A DNA stretch of 54,539 nucleotides from Kiritimatiellia bacterium (GTDB lineage Bacteria; Verrucomicrobiota; Kiritimatiellia; RFP12; UBA1067): NCBI GenBank assembly GCA_017427485.1, contig JAFRSR010000077.1, positions 1-54,539 on the forward strand, in the 5' to 3' direction. A program made the position numbers and the translations under genes. Shown here one piece after another: positions 32,914 to 41,331 of the stretch; within the stretch, counting starts at the first letter, position 1; every line of letters starts with the position of its first letter. The notes below the pieces were generated by a model that made no database searches, had not been told where the DNA came from, and saw only the letters and a program-made list of their open reading frames with translations.

Positions 32914-34866
32914 TTAAGGCACCAGGCGCACGAAACCGGAGGCGAGCGGGGGCAGTTCCACCGACAAGACGGCTGGCGAGGTAAGCGTGGCCGACACGCC
33001 CGCCTCCGGCGCGGCTTCGCGGAAGGACGCGCCCAGCTTGACCGTGGCCGTCACCTTCGCGCGGTTGGCATTGCTGAGAAGCAGCCACGTCTCGCCGTCG
33101 GCCGTCGTCCACGTGCGGCACAGCAGGTGTGCGGCGTCGGTCGTCGCCGACGGGCCGGGGTCGGAGAGGATGATCGCCTCGCGCTGCTTGACGGACGCCA
33201 TCACGGCCTTCACGTCGCCCATCGCCTTGTCGTAGTCCGCCCCCTTGAGATTCTTCCGCATCCCGTGGAACGCATACGGCACGAGTCCGTTCGCGCCGGC
33301 GGCGATCGCCTGCCAGAACATCGAATCCAGCTCCTCGCGCGTGGGGAAGCGGAACTCGGGATTGGTCTCCGAACGGCGGTACCATTTCCAGTTGAAGCAC
33401 TGCGGCACGTGCCACATCGGCACCACGTCGAAGGACCCCGCGCGCGCCTCAAGCGCCCAGCCGCCCGCGATGTCGATGCCGCCGCGGTTGTTGCCGATTG
33501 GATACGGGTCCATGCCGATGCAGTCGTACGAGCCGACGAAAGGCCGGACGTGCCAGGGCTTGTCGGTGACGGCCCACGTGGGATGGTCGGGGTCGAGCGC
33601 GTGGATCATCTCGTTGATCTCGCGCAGCGGACCGATCTGGCGTTCCGGTGCCTCGTCATTGACGTACCAGGCCAACAAGGCGGGATGTCCCTTGACCGCC
33701 TCCACCACTTCGCGGATGGCCGCCAGCGACTTCTCGCGCGTCTCCATCCCCTTGCGCACGAACTTGCTGCCCCACACCATGTCCTTGACGCTGTAGATCA
33801 CCTTCAGCCCCGCGGCGTGCGCGGCGTCCAGCTGCTCGCGCTTGGGATTGTACGGCATGATGCAGTTGAACACGCCGTTCGTGAACTTGGAGATCGCCTC
33901 GTCGGAGAGGACTGACGCGTACATTCCCAGCGGCAGGAAGGGCTTGCCGTCCACGAGCGTGCGCTTGTGTTTGTCGAACGCGACGCGGCGCGCGACCGTT
34001 CCGCGCGTGAACGTGCACGCGGCGCGCCCCAGCTCCTTGCCGTCGGCGCGGTTGCACAGCGCGAACGCCACCGTCTGCGGACCTTCCGCCATCCGCTCGA
34101 CGGGAATCGCGACCGACGCGGCCCGGGGCGACATCTCGTCGGGCGCCACGGTCACCGTGCGGCCGTCGTTCGCCTTGTAGATGAACTGCGGGACGAGGCT
34201 GTCCAGCGGATGCTTGACCTTGTTGATGTACAGGCTGGCGTGGAAGGTCACCGTCCCGTCCGCGGTGGTGTTGCGGTAGGCGGACGACATCAGCCAATCA
34301 ACCGGATGCGCATCCTCGGACTTGAAGAAGTAATCGTCGAACTGGACCTTGCCGGTGGCGCCACGGGGCATGAAGCAGAGCAGCGTGCCGCTCACCGCTT
34401 CATCCGGCAGGGGCGAGGTCACGCCCTCGTAGCGGACCCAGCCGTCCGTATTGGGCTCGTTGCCGGCCACGGGAAACGCATAGGCGGCGGAGAGCCATTT
34501 GCCGTTGGCGTCCGACCAGTCCAGCGAAACCGAGGGCAGGATCGGCTTTCCGTCCTTCATGACCTTGTCCGCCTTCACCCAGCATCCGAAGCGGTACACG
34601 GCGCCGCCCTCGAGGGCGATACGCTGCCCCGGGAACGAGTAGGAACGCGGATCGTCGTTCTCGCACACCATGCCCTTCGAGCCGCCACGACCTGCGCCGT
34701 CCGCCACGCGCCACTTCGTCCGGGGAACGCGCCAGTGCCGTGCGCCCTCCTCGAAATCAAGGTTGGACGGCACGGACGGCAGCTTGTCCGCGGCGATTGC
34801 CGCGCCGTGCGCGCAACAGGCGAGGCACAGCCCCGCCCGGATTACGTTAAAGCAAATCGACTTCAT
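32914..34866 (-). CDS. Putative clan-A-type glycoside hydrolase, family not assigned
   Basis: A 650-aa exported protein (signal MKSICFNVIRAGLCLACCAHGAAIAA). Residues about 30-190 look like a carbohydrate-binding jelly roll (LDFEEGARHWRVPRTKWRV ... VQFDDYFFKSED). A TIM-barrel follows: FLPLGMYASVLSDEAISKFTNGVFNCIMPYN, GHPALLAWYVNDEAP with the Asp-Glu likely acid/base position, CIGMDPYPIGNN and VVPMWHVPQCFNW. A C-terminal beta domain ends the protein. It resembles beta-glycosidases of clan GH-A but I cannot name the family. It lies 25 nt after the phosphoesterase gene in the PUL run. No good ribosome site is visible. Confidence 0.7.
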   Translation of the reverse strand: MKSICFNVIRAGLCLACCAHGAAIAADKLPSVPSNLDFEEGARHWRVPRTKWRVADGAGRGGSKGMVCENDDPRSYSFPGQRIALEGGAVYRFGCWVKADKVMKDGKPILPSVSLDWSDANGKWLSAAYAFPVAGNEPNTDGWVRYEGVTSPLPDEAVSGTLLCFMPRGATGKVQFDDYFFKSEDAHPVDWLMSSAYRNTTADGTVTFHASLYINKVKHPLDSLVPQFIYKANDGRTVTVAPDEMSPRAASVAIPVERMAEGPQTVAFALCNRADGKELGRAACTFTRGTVARRVAFDKHKRTLVDGKPFLPLGMYASVLSDEAISKFTNGVFNCIMPYNPKREQLDAAHAAGLKVIYSVKDMVWGSKFVRKGMETREKSLAAIREVVEAVKGHPALLAWYVNDEAPERQIGPLREINEMIHALDPDHPTWAVTDKPWHVRPFVGSYDCIGMDPYPIGNNRGGIDIAGGWALEARAGSFDVVPMWHVPQCFNWKWYRRSETNPEFRFPTREELDSMFWQAIAAGANGLVPYAFHGMRKNLKGADYDKAMGDVKAVMASVKQREAIILSDPGPSATTDAAHLLCRTWTTADGETWLLLSNANRAKVTATVKLGASFREAAPEAGVSATLTSPAVLSVELPPLASGFVRLVP

Positions 34867-34891
34867 TTTGCAAACGCGCCGGAGCGCGCCC

Positions 34892-35827
34892 TCAACGATA
34901 GCGGAAGATGCACTTCCCGCCGCGCTCCTCCGCCACGATGTCGTCCCACTCGGGAGGACGCTGCTCACCCGGCTTGAGGGGGTTGGGGAAGAAGAAGTCG
35001 TTGCCGGGCGCGAGCGACAGCTCGGCGCGGTCGGGGAACGTGCGGAAGAGGGAGAACCCGATCGTGCCCCACCATCCTGTCGAGGGCAGGCAGGCGATGC
35101 GCACCACGTGGCGCCGCGAGTAACCGTTGTGGTACCAGCGGAGGTACCAACGGTGGTTGTGGCCGTGGATATAGCCCGCGAAGAACGGATTCTTCTCCAA
35201 CACGGCAAGGATGTTCTTCCCGCCCAGCGGCAGCTCCTCGGGCGGATGGTGCGCGCCCACGAAGAACGGACGCTTCGCCGCCGCCGCGGCGCCCTTGAGC
35301 CACGCGGCCTGCGCCTCGTCGAGCGTGCCCGCCACGGCGTTGTTCGAGCCTTCGCCGGCGGTGTTCTCGTTGAGCGAATCCAGGAGGAAGAGGTCGGACG
35401 TGCCCAGATCCACGACGCTCGTGACGCGTCCGGGGACGGGCGTCTTCTTCGCCTGTTCGGGATAGGCGGCGAACATCGGCACGCGGTGGTCGTGGTTGCC
35501 CGTCGTGACGGTCACCTCGATCCCCGCGTCGGAAAGGCGCTTGAGGCGTGGCGCGGACTCGGCGTAGTCGGCCGCGTGCCCCCGCCAGAGCGCCACGTCG
35601 CCGAACACCACCGCGCGGCGGGGGCGCGGACGCAATGCGAGGACTTGGTCGATCGTCTTGTCGAGCAGCGGGTTCTGGTAGGTGGGCTGTCCCTTCACGT
35701 CCTTGCCGCTGATGTGGATGTCGCTGAGGAAGACGGTAAGGTTGCCGTCCACCTCGTCGCCACCCAGCGCCGTGCTTGCGGCGACCGCCGCCGCGCCGAA
35801 AAAGAAACCTCTTCTCGTGATGTCCAT
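34892..35827 (-). CDS. Tat-exported calcineurin-like metallophosphoesterase
   Basis: A 311-aa protein with a twin-arginine signal (MDITRRGFFFGAAAVAASTALG). The metallophosphoesterase motifs are in order: LSDIHI, VFGDVALWRG, TTGNHDHRVP, GAHHPPEE and YIHGHNHRWY. This di-metal set is complete. It would act in the periplasm on a phosphoester, perhaps a phosphorylated glycan. AAAGGAAATG precedes the ATG. It sits 25 nt after the esterase gene and 25 nt before the next glycosidase. Confidence 0.88.
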   Translation of the reverse strand: MDITRRGFFFGAAAVAASTALGGDEVDGNLTVFLSDIHISGKDVKGQPTYQNPLLDKTIDQVLALRPRPRRAVVFGDVALWRGHAADYAESAPRLKRLSDAGIEVTVTTGNHDHRVPMFAAYPEQAKKTPVPGRVTSVVDLGTSDLFLLDSLNENTAGEGSNNAVAGTLDEAQAAWLKGAAAAAKRPFFVGAHHPPEELPLGGKNILAVLEKNPFFAGYIHGHNHRWYLRWYHNGYSRRHVVRIACLPSTGWWGTIGFSLFRTFPDRAELSLAPGNDFFFPNPLKPGEQRPPEWDDIVAEERGGKCIFRYR

Positions 35828-35852
35828 TGCATTTCCTTTCGATTCAATTGGC

Positions 35853-37871
35853 TTACTTGACCCACACGGAGATCCGGCGGGCCTTGTACTGCCCGGCGTT
35901 CGCGGAGAACGTCCAGTCGGGGTTACCCGACGTCGCCGTGCCGATGCCCACGTCGCAGGCCACTTTCGCGTTGTTGAAGTGGTTGAAAGAGAAGACCGTC
36001 TTCTTCGCCGCGAGGTCGTGTACCTGCAGGCAGCCGAAACCGAACTTCGACGGGTTGGTGGGCGTGTCGTTGAAGTCGAACAGCTTGTCGTCGCCGCCCT
36101 TCGGCGTGGACGACCGCTTCGCCGTGTAGGAGCTGCTGTAGAACTCGATGAAGCCGTCCGGGGAGTTGGTCAGCGGCTTGACGGACGACACGTTCGTGCG
36201 CACGGTGAGGTTGGCGACGGGCTGCCGGACCTGCCGCGCGCCCGCTTTGTCCGTGAGGACGAGATCGTCGCTCTTCGGCGCGAACGCGTCCATCGCCGCG
36301 AGCGCGAACGAGGTCTCGCCGTTCATGTCCTGGAGTTCGAGGAGATAGGCGACGCGCGTCACGCCGTCCTTCGAGGCGAGCGTCTTCGGCGGATGGCGCG
36401 TGAAGTCGTTGTTCACGGGGATGTTGAAGCGCTGCACGCACGTCATGCCCTTCAGCTCGGGCAGCTTCTCCGCGGCGCCCATCGGCACGGGCGCGCCGCA
36501 GCGGAACGGTCCCACGGGCAGCCCCGCGCCGTTCACGAGGTTCGGCGTGGAGCCGTTATAGGCGGCAAAGCGCATCGCGAGCGGTTCCTCCACCCCTTCG
36601 GCCGTCAGCACCACGTCCGTTCCCTCGATCTTCGCCTGCGCGGGCACCCATGTGCCGCAAATGCCACGCACCTCGAACTCGTTGGGCGGCAGGCCGTCGC
36701 GCGTCTTGAGCCCCTCGGCATCGGCGAGCGACACGCGCAGCGCGCTGCCCTCCACCTTGTAGCCTTTCAGCGTGGGCGTGCGCCACGGGCGCGTGAACGT
36801 GTTGTACACGCGGTCGAGCGCCTGGTCGGCCATGCGCATGCCGACGGTGCGCTTGTCGGTGGGGTGGATGTCGTTCACGGCCCCCACGTCGTTGATCACG
36901 GTGTAGCCGCTGTTGGGCACCTTCTCCTGCACGCGCGCCTGCGCCTCCTGGAAGACGGGCAGGGACGTGTCCTTCGCGTTGCTGTACTTGTACGGCGCGA
37001 GCTGCACGAGGAAGTAGGGGAAGTCGCCCTGGCCCCACTCGCGGCGCCACCCGCGCACGAGCGACACCGTCTTGTCGAGGTAGACCGCGCCGTCGCGCAT
37101 GTTGTGGCAGCCCTGGTACCAGATCGCGCCCTTGATGGCGAACGGCACGAGACCCGCCACCATGCCGTTCCAGAGCACGGTCGGCACGTCCTGCGGACGG
37201 TTCCACTTGCCGAAGTTCTGCAACATCCAGAGATCGTCGAGATGTCCGGCGGGCGTCCACGGCTCGATGCCGGTTCCGCCCCACGAGCTGTTGATGAGAC
37301 CCACGGGCACGTTGAGCGTCTTGTGGATCGTCTCGCCGAAGAAGAACGCCACCGCGCTCTGCGGCGGGATCGTCTGGGGCGTCGTCACCTCCCACACGGC
37401 CTCCACGTCGTCAAGGGGCTCCTTGGAAATCTTGTGCGCCACGTTGAAGTGGCGGATGAGCGGCCAGTTCGCCGCCGCCACTTCCTTCTCCCAGTCCTTC
37501 ACCTTCCGGCGCGAGCTCATGGTGAACTCCATGTTGCTCTGCCCCGAGCAGAACCACACCTCGCCCACGACCACGTTCTTGAACACGAGCGCGTTCTCGC
37601 CCGCCACGCGGAACTCGGCGCCCTCGGCGCACGCCTTCAGCGGCGCGAGCTTGAGACGCCACTTGCCCTGCGCGTCGGCGGTGGCCGTTACCGTCTGCCC
37701 CGCGAACGACACGGTCACCTTCTCACCGGGCGCGGCCTTGCCCCACACGGGCACGGGCTGCCCCTGCTGGAGCACCATGTTGTCTCCGAACACGCGCGGC
37801 ATCGTCACCGCCGCCGTACACTCAATCGCCGCAAACAGCGCGGCCGCCACCGTCAACAAGATTTTCTTCAT
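35853..37871 (-). CDS. Sialate O-acetylesterase-type carbohydrate esterase
   Basis: A 672-aa exported esterase (signal MKKILLTVAAALFAAIECTAA). It starts with the typical TMPRVFGDNMVLQQGQPVPVWG beta domain. The SGNH-type catalytic region reads VVGEVWFCSGQSNMEFTM (nucleophile Ser), GLINSSWGGTGIEPW, and AIWYQGCHNMRDG (usually WYQGESN). A terminal beta segment ends ISVWVK. Family members remove O-acetyl groups from sialic acids or hemicellulose. It is the first gene of a PUL run read leftwards to GH106. GAAAGG precedes the ATG and a promoter lies about 27 nt upstream. Confidence 0.9.
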   Translation of the reverse strand: MKKILLTVAAALFAAIECTAAVTMPRVFGDNMVLQQGQPVPVWGKAAPGEKVTVSFAGQTVTATADAQGKWRLKLAPLKACAEGAEFRVAGENALVFKNVVVGEVWFCSGQSNMEFTMSSRRKVKDWEKEVAAANWPLIRHFNVAHKISKEPLDDVEAVWEVTTPQTIPPQSAVAFFFGETIHKTLNVPVGLINSSWGGTGIEPWTPAGHLDDLWMLQNFGKWNRPQDVPTVLWNGMVAGLVPFAIKGAIWYQGCHNMRDGAVYLDKTVSLVRGWRREWGQGDFPYFLVQLAPYKYSNAKDTSLPVFQEAQARVQEKVPNSGYTVINDVGAVNDIHPTDKRTVGMRMADQALDRVYNTFTRPWRTPTLKGYKVEGSALRVSLADAEGLKTRDGLPPNEFEVRGICGTWVPAQAKIEGTDVVLTAEGVEEPLAMRFAAYNGSTPNLVNGAGLPVGPFRCGAPVPMGAAEKLPELKGMTCVQRFNIPVNNDFTRHPPKTLASKDGVTRVAYLLELQDMNGETSFALAAMDAFAPKSDDLVLTDKAGARQVRQPVANLTVRTNVSSVKPLTNSPDGFIEFYSSSYTAKRSSTPKGGDDKLFDFNDTPTNPSKFGFGCLQVHDLAAKKTVFSFNHFNNAKVACDVGIGTATSGNPDWTFSANAGQYKARRISVWVK

Positions 37872-37897
37872 CTGTTTTTCCTTTCAGAGTTGCGACA

Positions 37898-37926
37898 ATT
37901 CTACCATTCCCCCGCTCCGCCGTAAA
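37898..37926 (-). promoter_or_regulatory. Promoter of the esterase/PUL run
   Basis: The minus strand reads TTTACG (37921-37926), 17-bp spacer ending ATGG, then TAGAAT (37898-37903). Leader about 20 nt with a GAAAGG ribosome site. Confidence 0.55.
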
Positions 37927-37969
37927 GCACGAAACTGCGAGTAGGGATGGGTGAATAATGGCGGGGACC

Positions 37970-38002
37970 TCTCCCCTGGGAGAAGCGGCGTCTCGCCGCT
38001 TC
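37970..38002. repeat. Twin hairpin between esterase and flavin-binding genes
   Basis: TCTCCC/GGGAGA with 2-nt loop (37970-37983) directly joined to GAAGCGGCG/CGCCGCTTC with 3-nt loop TCT (37982-38002), and flanked by GGGG on both sides. It lies in the 157-bp intergenic stretch. Confidence 0.65.
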
Positions 38003-38028
38003 ACGGGGCGATGGGCGTTTTGGTTGTT

Positions 38029-38595
38029 TTACCTTTTTCCCGCAGTGCCGGCGCTCGGCGTCTCGTCCAAGAGGACTTCGCCGGGCGGCATCATCGGTAT
38101 GAGCTCGGCGCGGGAATCGACGAGCGTGAAGCACATCATCCGCTTCCCTGGCTTCTTGTTGTAGATTCTCCGCAACCTCGGCGCCGCGCTCAGGAACACC
38201 TCCTCGAGCCGTTCGCGCTCCGCGCCGTCGGCGAAAACGGCGCGTCCGGTCCAGCGCAGCCACTTCCCGCCGGCCGGCTGAAGCGCGACCACTTCGCACT
38301 TCGGGTTCGCGACAAGCTGGCGGTAGACGTTCTTGAACTCGCCGACCCCGAGCCACACTTTGCCGTCGACGAGGTGGTGCGCGCCAAGCGGACGCAGCTT
38401 CGGCTGGTCGCCGTCCACCGTGGCGAGGTAGAACGTCTTCGACGCGGCGAGAAGGTCGTCGATCCTGTGCATGATCTGCGCCTTGTCCTTGCCCTTCGCG
38501 ACCTCCACGGGCGGTTGCGCGGCGGTGGTCGTCTCATGCAAGCATCCGGCAAACAGCCCAAACATGACCAGTCCGCCTTTGAGTAGTTTGTTCAT
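38029..38595 (-). CDS. Lipoprotein with pyridoxamine-phosphate-oxidase-like split barrel
   Basis: A 188-aa protein with a lipoprotein signal (GGLVMFGLFAGC). The body matches the PNPOx-like flavin-binding split barrel: ASKTFYLATVDGDQPKLRPLGAHHLVDGKVWLGVGEFKNVYRQLVANPKCEVVAL and a C-terminal KRMMCFTLVDSRAELIP. Such proteins bind FMN or F420, or act as general stress proteins; an exported, lipid-anchored form is unusual. Residues after EVLLDE are a short disordered tail. GAAAGGAATACGAC precedes the ATG. It is separated from its neighbours and is probably transcribed alone. Confidence 0.78.
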   Translation of the reverse strand: MNKLLKGGLVMFGLFAGCLHETTTAAQPPVEVAKGKDKAQIMHRIDDLLAASKTFYLATVDGDQPKLRPLGAHHLVDGKVWLGVGEFKNVYRQLVANPKCEVVALQPAGGKWLRWTGRAVFADGAERERLEEVFLSAAPRLRRIYNKKPGKRMMCFTLVDSRAELIPMMPPGEVLLDETPSAGTAGKR

Positions 38596-38626
38596 TGTCG
38601 TATTCCTTTCTCATTTCAAGTTTGAA

Positions 38627-38941
38627 CTATAAGTCTGATTGCCAGTCGCTTGGTGCATAGACAAAACGACGGACCTCCATAACCTTTCCAATTACACAAT
38701 AAAGAACAAGATAATTTCCAACGATAATCTTATAGTAAGGGTGTTCCCTGTCTTTCTCCGATAATATCGGTTCAAAAGACTCAGGTGCGAACAACCTTTC
38801 AGTTATGGCACGCTCAACGCTGTCGACAAGGGCGTTTGCCGCATCTGGATTGCAGAGTTTCTGAGCAATGTAACGAACAACCTCAGCCAATTCCTCATCG
38901 AATAGCGGAAGATACTCAAGCGTGTACTCTTCGCCCAGCAT
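38627..38941 (-). CDS. RelE/ParE-family toxin
   Basis: A 104-aa protein of the RelE/ParE superfamily: YTLEYLPLFDEELAEVVRYIAQKLCNP, the central ALVDSVERAITERL, and the end YKIIVGNYLVLYCVIGKVMEVRRFVYAPSDW. Members cleave ribosome-bound mRNA or inhibit gyrase; which applies is not clear. It overlaps the antitoxin gene by 26 bp and is translated after it. The pair is clearly more AT-rich than the surrounding PUL genes, pointing to recent transfer. Confidence 0.9.
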   Translation of the reverse strand: MLGEEYTLEYLPLFDEELAEVVRYIAQKLCNPDAANALVDSVERAITERLFAPESFEPILSEKDREHPYYKIIVGNYLVLYCVIGKVMEVRRFVYAPSDWQSDL

Positions 38942-39212
38942 TCGCTATCTCCCGCGCATGGCCAAACACCTGGGAATGTGTAAGTCGTTCTGGATGAGTG
39001 CGACAATAGGCATCCGTCTCGTCCATGATGGCTTCCATGCGGCTAGCGGCCGACGGACGGCGACGAAGTTGAAACGGAATGCCTTGATACATCACCACCT
39101 CGTTGATAAATACGTTAATAGCCCCAGAAAGGGTCATTCCTATGTCATTAAAGATCGCTTCCGCCGCACGCTTCTTTTCGGAATCGACACGCGCTGTTAT
39201 GGTTGTTGTCAT
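38916..39212 (-). CDS. RelB/DinJ-family antitoxin
   Basis: A 98-aa protein with the RelB/DinJ ribbon-helix-helix N-terminus (MTTTITARVDSEKKRAAEAIFNDIGMTLSGAINVFINEVVMYQGIPF). The C-terminus would wrap the toxin. It binds DNA and represses its own operon in this family. ATG at 39212 has AAGAAGGC upstream, which rules out a start 36 bp earlier. It comes before the toxin gene with a 26-bp overlap. Confidence 0.93.
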   Translation of the reverse strand: MTTTITARVDSEKKRAAEAIFNDIGMTLSGAINVFINEVVMYQGIPFQLRRRPSAASRMEAIMDETDAYCRTHPERLTHSQVFGHAREIANAGRRVHA

Positions 39213-39247
39213 GCGTTTTGCCTTCTTTTGTGTTCTGAACGCGCACA

Positions 39248-39276
39248 ATCATATCACAAATTAGATCATCTGTCTA
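39248..39276 (-). promoter_or_regulatory. Promoter of the toxin-antitoxin pair
   Basis: The minus strand reads TAGACA (39271-39276), 17-bp spacer, TATGAT (39248-39253). Leader about 30 nt. Confidence 0.6.
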
Positions 39277-39339
39277 GTTTCCTAACTTTGAATATCCCAC
39301 TCATTCTCAACTTCGCCTGCCCCAGTCGCGGCCGATCAC

Positions 39340-41301
39340 CTAGAAGAAAATCGAGAAGGCGTTGGCACCGATGGGGAGCAGGCTGTCGCCGGCGGAGGGG
39401 AAGTCGCAGACATTCGTCTTGTAGACTTCCGACCCGCGCGTGAACGTGGCCTCCCAGGCGCCCATCACGCGGTCGTCCACGAACGGACGCAGCTTCACCT
39501 TCCATCCGCCCTTGTTCAAATCGTCGCGCAGGATGTCCGCCTCGCCGTCGCCAACCGCCTTCGCCTTCGCGAGGAGTAACGGTCCGCGGAAGAGGCGCGC
39601 GGCGGGCGTCGTGCGGAATATCCGCGCCGTGTCGCGTCCCACGTTCCAGCGGCCGTAGCGGTAGTCCGTACGGGCGTCCGACGGCGCGCGGTCGGAATCC
39701 TCCAGCCGCGGCGTCATGTCGAACTTCACCGTGATCGCCGTCACCCCGGCCGGCACCTGCACCGTGTGCCAGTCGCCCGGCGCGACGGACGTCTCCGCGC
39801 CGTCGGGCAGGCGGCGGAAGACGGTCGCCTTCGACCACGGCGGCAGACGGAACTTCACCGTCTGCGGCGTCTTCGCCTCCACCATCGCCGTCACGCGGTC
39901 CGCCACCGGGAATTCGCCCGTGAGCACCACCGTGGCGTCGCCGATGGTGGTGGTGGACGGCGAGTAGAGGTTGACGCGCAGCGCGCCGTCCGCCGCCTCG
40001 CGCGTGACGCCCAGCTGCGCGACGTCCATGAACGTGCGCGGCATGTTGTTCACGCAGCAGTGCTGGTGGCGCATGCCGCTCTGCCCGAACCGCGCGACGT
40101 GCCGTCCGTGCGAGCGCACCTCGCGCGCACCCCACTTCCCGTCGCGGAACACGCCGGCGAGGAACGCGTTGTAGAACGTCATCTCGATGGCGTCCACGTA
40201 CTTCTTGTAGCCGGTGATGATGTAGAGATCGAAGTTGAGGCGGATCCAGTGGATCGCGTCGCACGGCTCGGAGGTGCCGTTCAGGTGGCGCGACGCGCCC
40301 ACGAACTGGTCGTTGTAGCCCACGCTCTCCACGAGGTTGCGCTCCGAGGCCCAGAGGATCGCCTGCATCTGCTTCACCATCTCAAGGCACCGCGCCTCGC
40401 CCGTGAGGCGGTAGTACTCCAGCACGCCGTCAAGGCAGCTCATCATCTCGTACGCCTTGCCCCAGCGGCCGGTTTTTTCGGGATACCACTCGTTGAGCGG
40501 GCGCCCCGTGGCGGCGTTCGGGAAGAAGTTGGGGGCGGGGTTGCCGGGACGGTTCCAGTACAAGACGATCTCGCGGGCGTAGTCGAGGAAGAGCGGCTTG
40601 CCTGTCTCGCGGTAGAGCATCACGAGCGGCTTGAGGACCGAGCAGCTCGGCATGCCGACCATCGCGGACGTACCGGTGTCGCAGAGCTTCACGTTCATCC
40701 GGCGGAGCATCTCGATCTGCTGCGTCATCGCGCGGTCCGCCGCCGCGAGGATCTCGCGGTCGCCCGTTGTCTTGTAGATCATCAGGAGGCCCCACATCGT
40801 GTACTTGCGGCACCACAGGTTCCAGCACCAGTCGCACGCCCAGCCCATCGTCTTTCTCGCCGCCTCGGGGTCGCCCGGAATCACGAACTCCGGATCCACG
40901 TACGTGCCCAGATAGCCGTCGGGCTTCTGGAACTTCATGAGGCGGTGCGCCTCGTCGCGGAGAAACGCGGTGAACGCGGGATCGTCCTGGTACTGCGCCA
41001 CGCGGGCGGACGAGATCATGAGCTTGCCCCAGAACTCGCCCTTCCACATGCCCACGGGCGCCTGGAAGACGTCGTCGTCGGGATGCGCGAACGCCTCCCG
41101 CGCCTCGCGCACCACCACGTGACGGGCGAAGTCGGAGAGGCAGCGTTCATGCATGAACGTGTCGAACTTCGCCCCGATCTGCCCCTGGACGCGGGTGTTC
41201 TTCAGCTCGGGCGCGACCAGCGCGTCCTTCACCTCGTTCTCGGGCAACGCGGCGCACGCCGCCCCGGCCACCGCAACGGCAACTGCTATAATCTTTTTCA
41301 T
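39340..41301 (-). CDS. GH127-family enzyme, second copy (leaderless)
   Basis: A 653-aa exported protein (signal MKKIIAVAVAVAGAACAALP). GH127 features are GEFWGKLMISSARVAQYQDD, QKPDGYLGTYVDPEF, WCRKYTMWGLLMIYKTTGD and GMPSCSVLKPLVMLYRETG. The catalytic metal-thiolate set is kept as SEPC and QHCCVNNMPRTF. It is clearly divergent from the enzyme at 30970-32838, so a different linkage is likely. ATG at 41301 is 7 nt downstream of TATAAT, making a leaderless transcript likely; an ATG 9 nt further upstream overlaps the -10 and is rejected. Confidence 0.88.
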   Translation of the reverse strand: MKKIIAVAVAVAGAACAALPENEVKDALVAPELKNTRVQGQIGAKFDTFMHERCLSDFARHVVVREAREAFAHPDDDVFQAPVGMWKGEFWGKLMISSARVAQYQDDPAFTAFLRDEAHRLMKFQKPDGYLGTYVDPEFVIPGDPEAARKTMGWACDWCWNLWCRKYTMWGLLMIYKTTGDREILAAADRAMTQQIEMLRRMNVKLCDTGTSAMVGMPSCSVLKPLVMLYRETGKPLFLDYAREIVLYWNRPGNPAPNFFPNAATGRPLNEWYPEKTGRWGKAYEMMSCLDGVLEYYRLTGEARCLEMVKQMQAILWASERNLVESVGYNDQFVGASRHLNGTSEPCDAIHWIRLNFDLYIITGYKKYVDAIEMTFYNAFLAGVFRDGKWGAREVRSHGRHVARFGQSGMRHQHCCVNNMPRTFMDVAQLGVTREAADGALRVNLYSPSTTTIGDATVVLTGEFPVADRVTAMVEAKTPQTVKFRLPPWSKATVFRRLPDGAETSVAPGDWHTVQVPAGVTAITVKFDMTPRLEDSDRAPSDARTDYRYGRWNVGRDTARIFRTTPAARLFRGPLLLAKAKAVGDGEADILRDDLNKGGWKVKLRPFVDDRVMGAWEATFTRGSEVYKTNVCDFPSAGDSLLPIGANAFSIFF

Positions 41302-41308
41302 GCCGCCC

Positions 41309-41314
41309 ATTATA
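41309..41314 (-). promoter_or_regulatory. Extended -10 promoter of the second GH127 gene
   Basis: The minus strand reads TATGGTATAAT, hexamer TATAAT at 41309-41314, 7 nt before the ATG. The element lies just after the stop of the upstream LamG gene. Confidence 0.6.
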
Positions 41315-41331
41315 CCATAAACAGCCGGATA

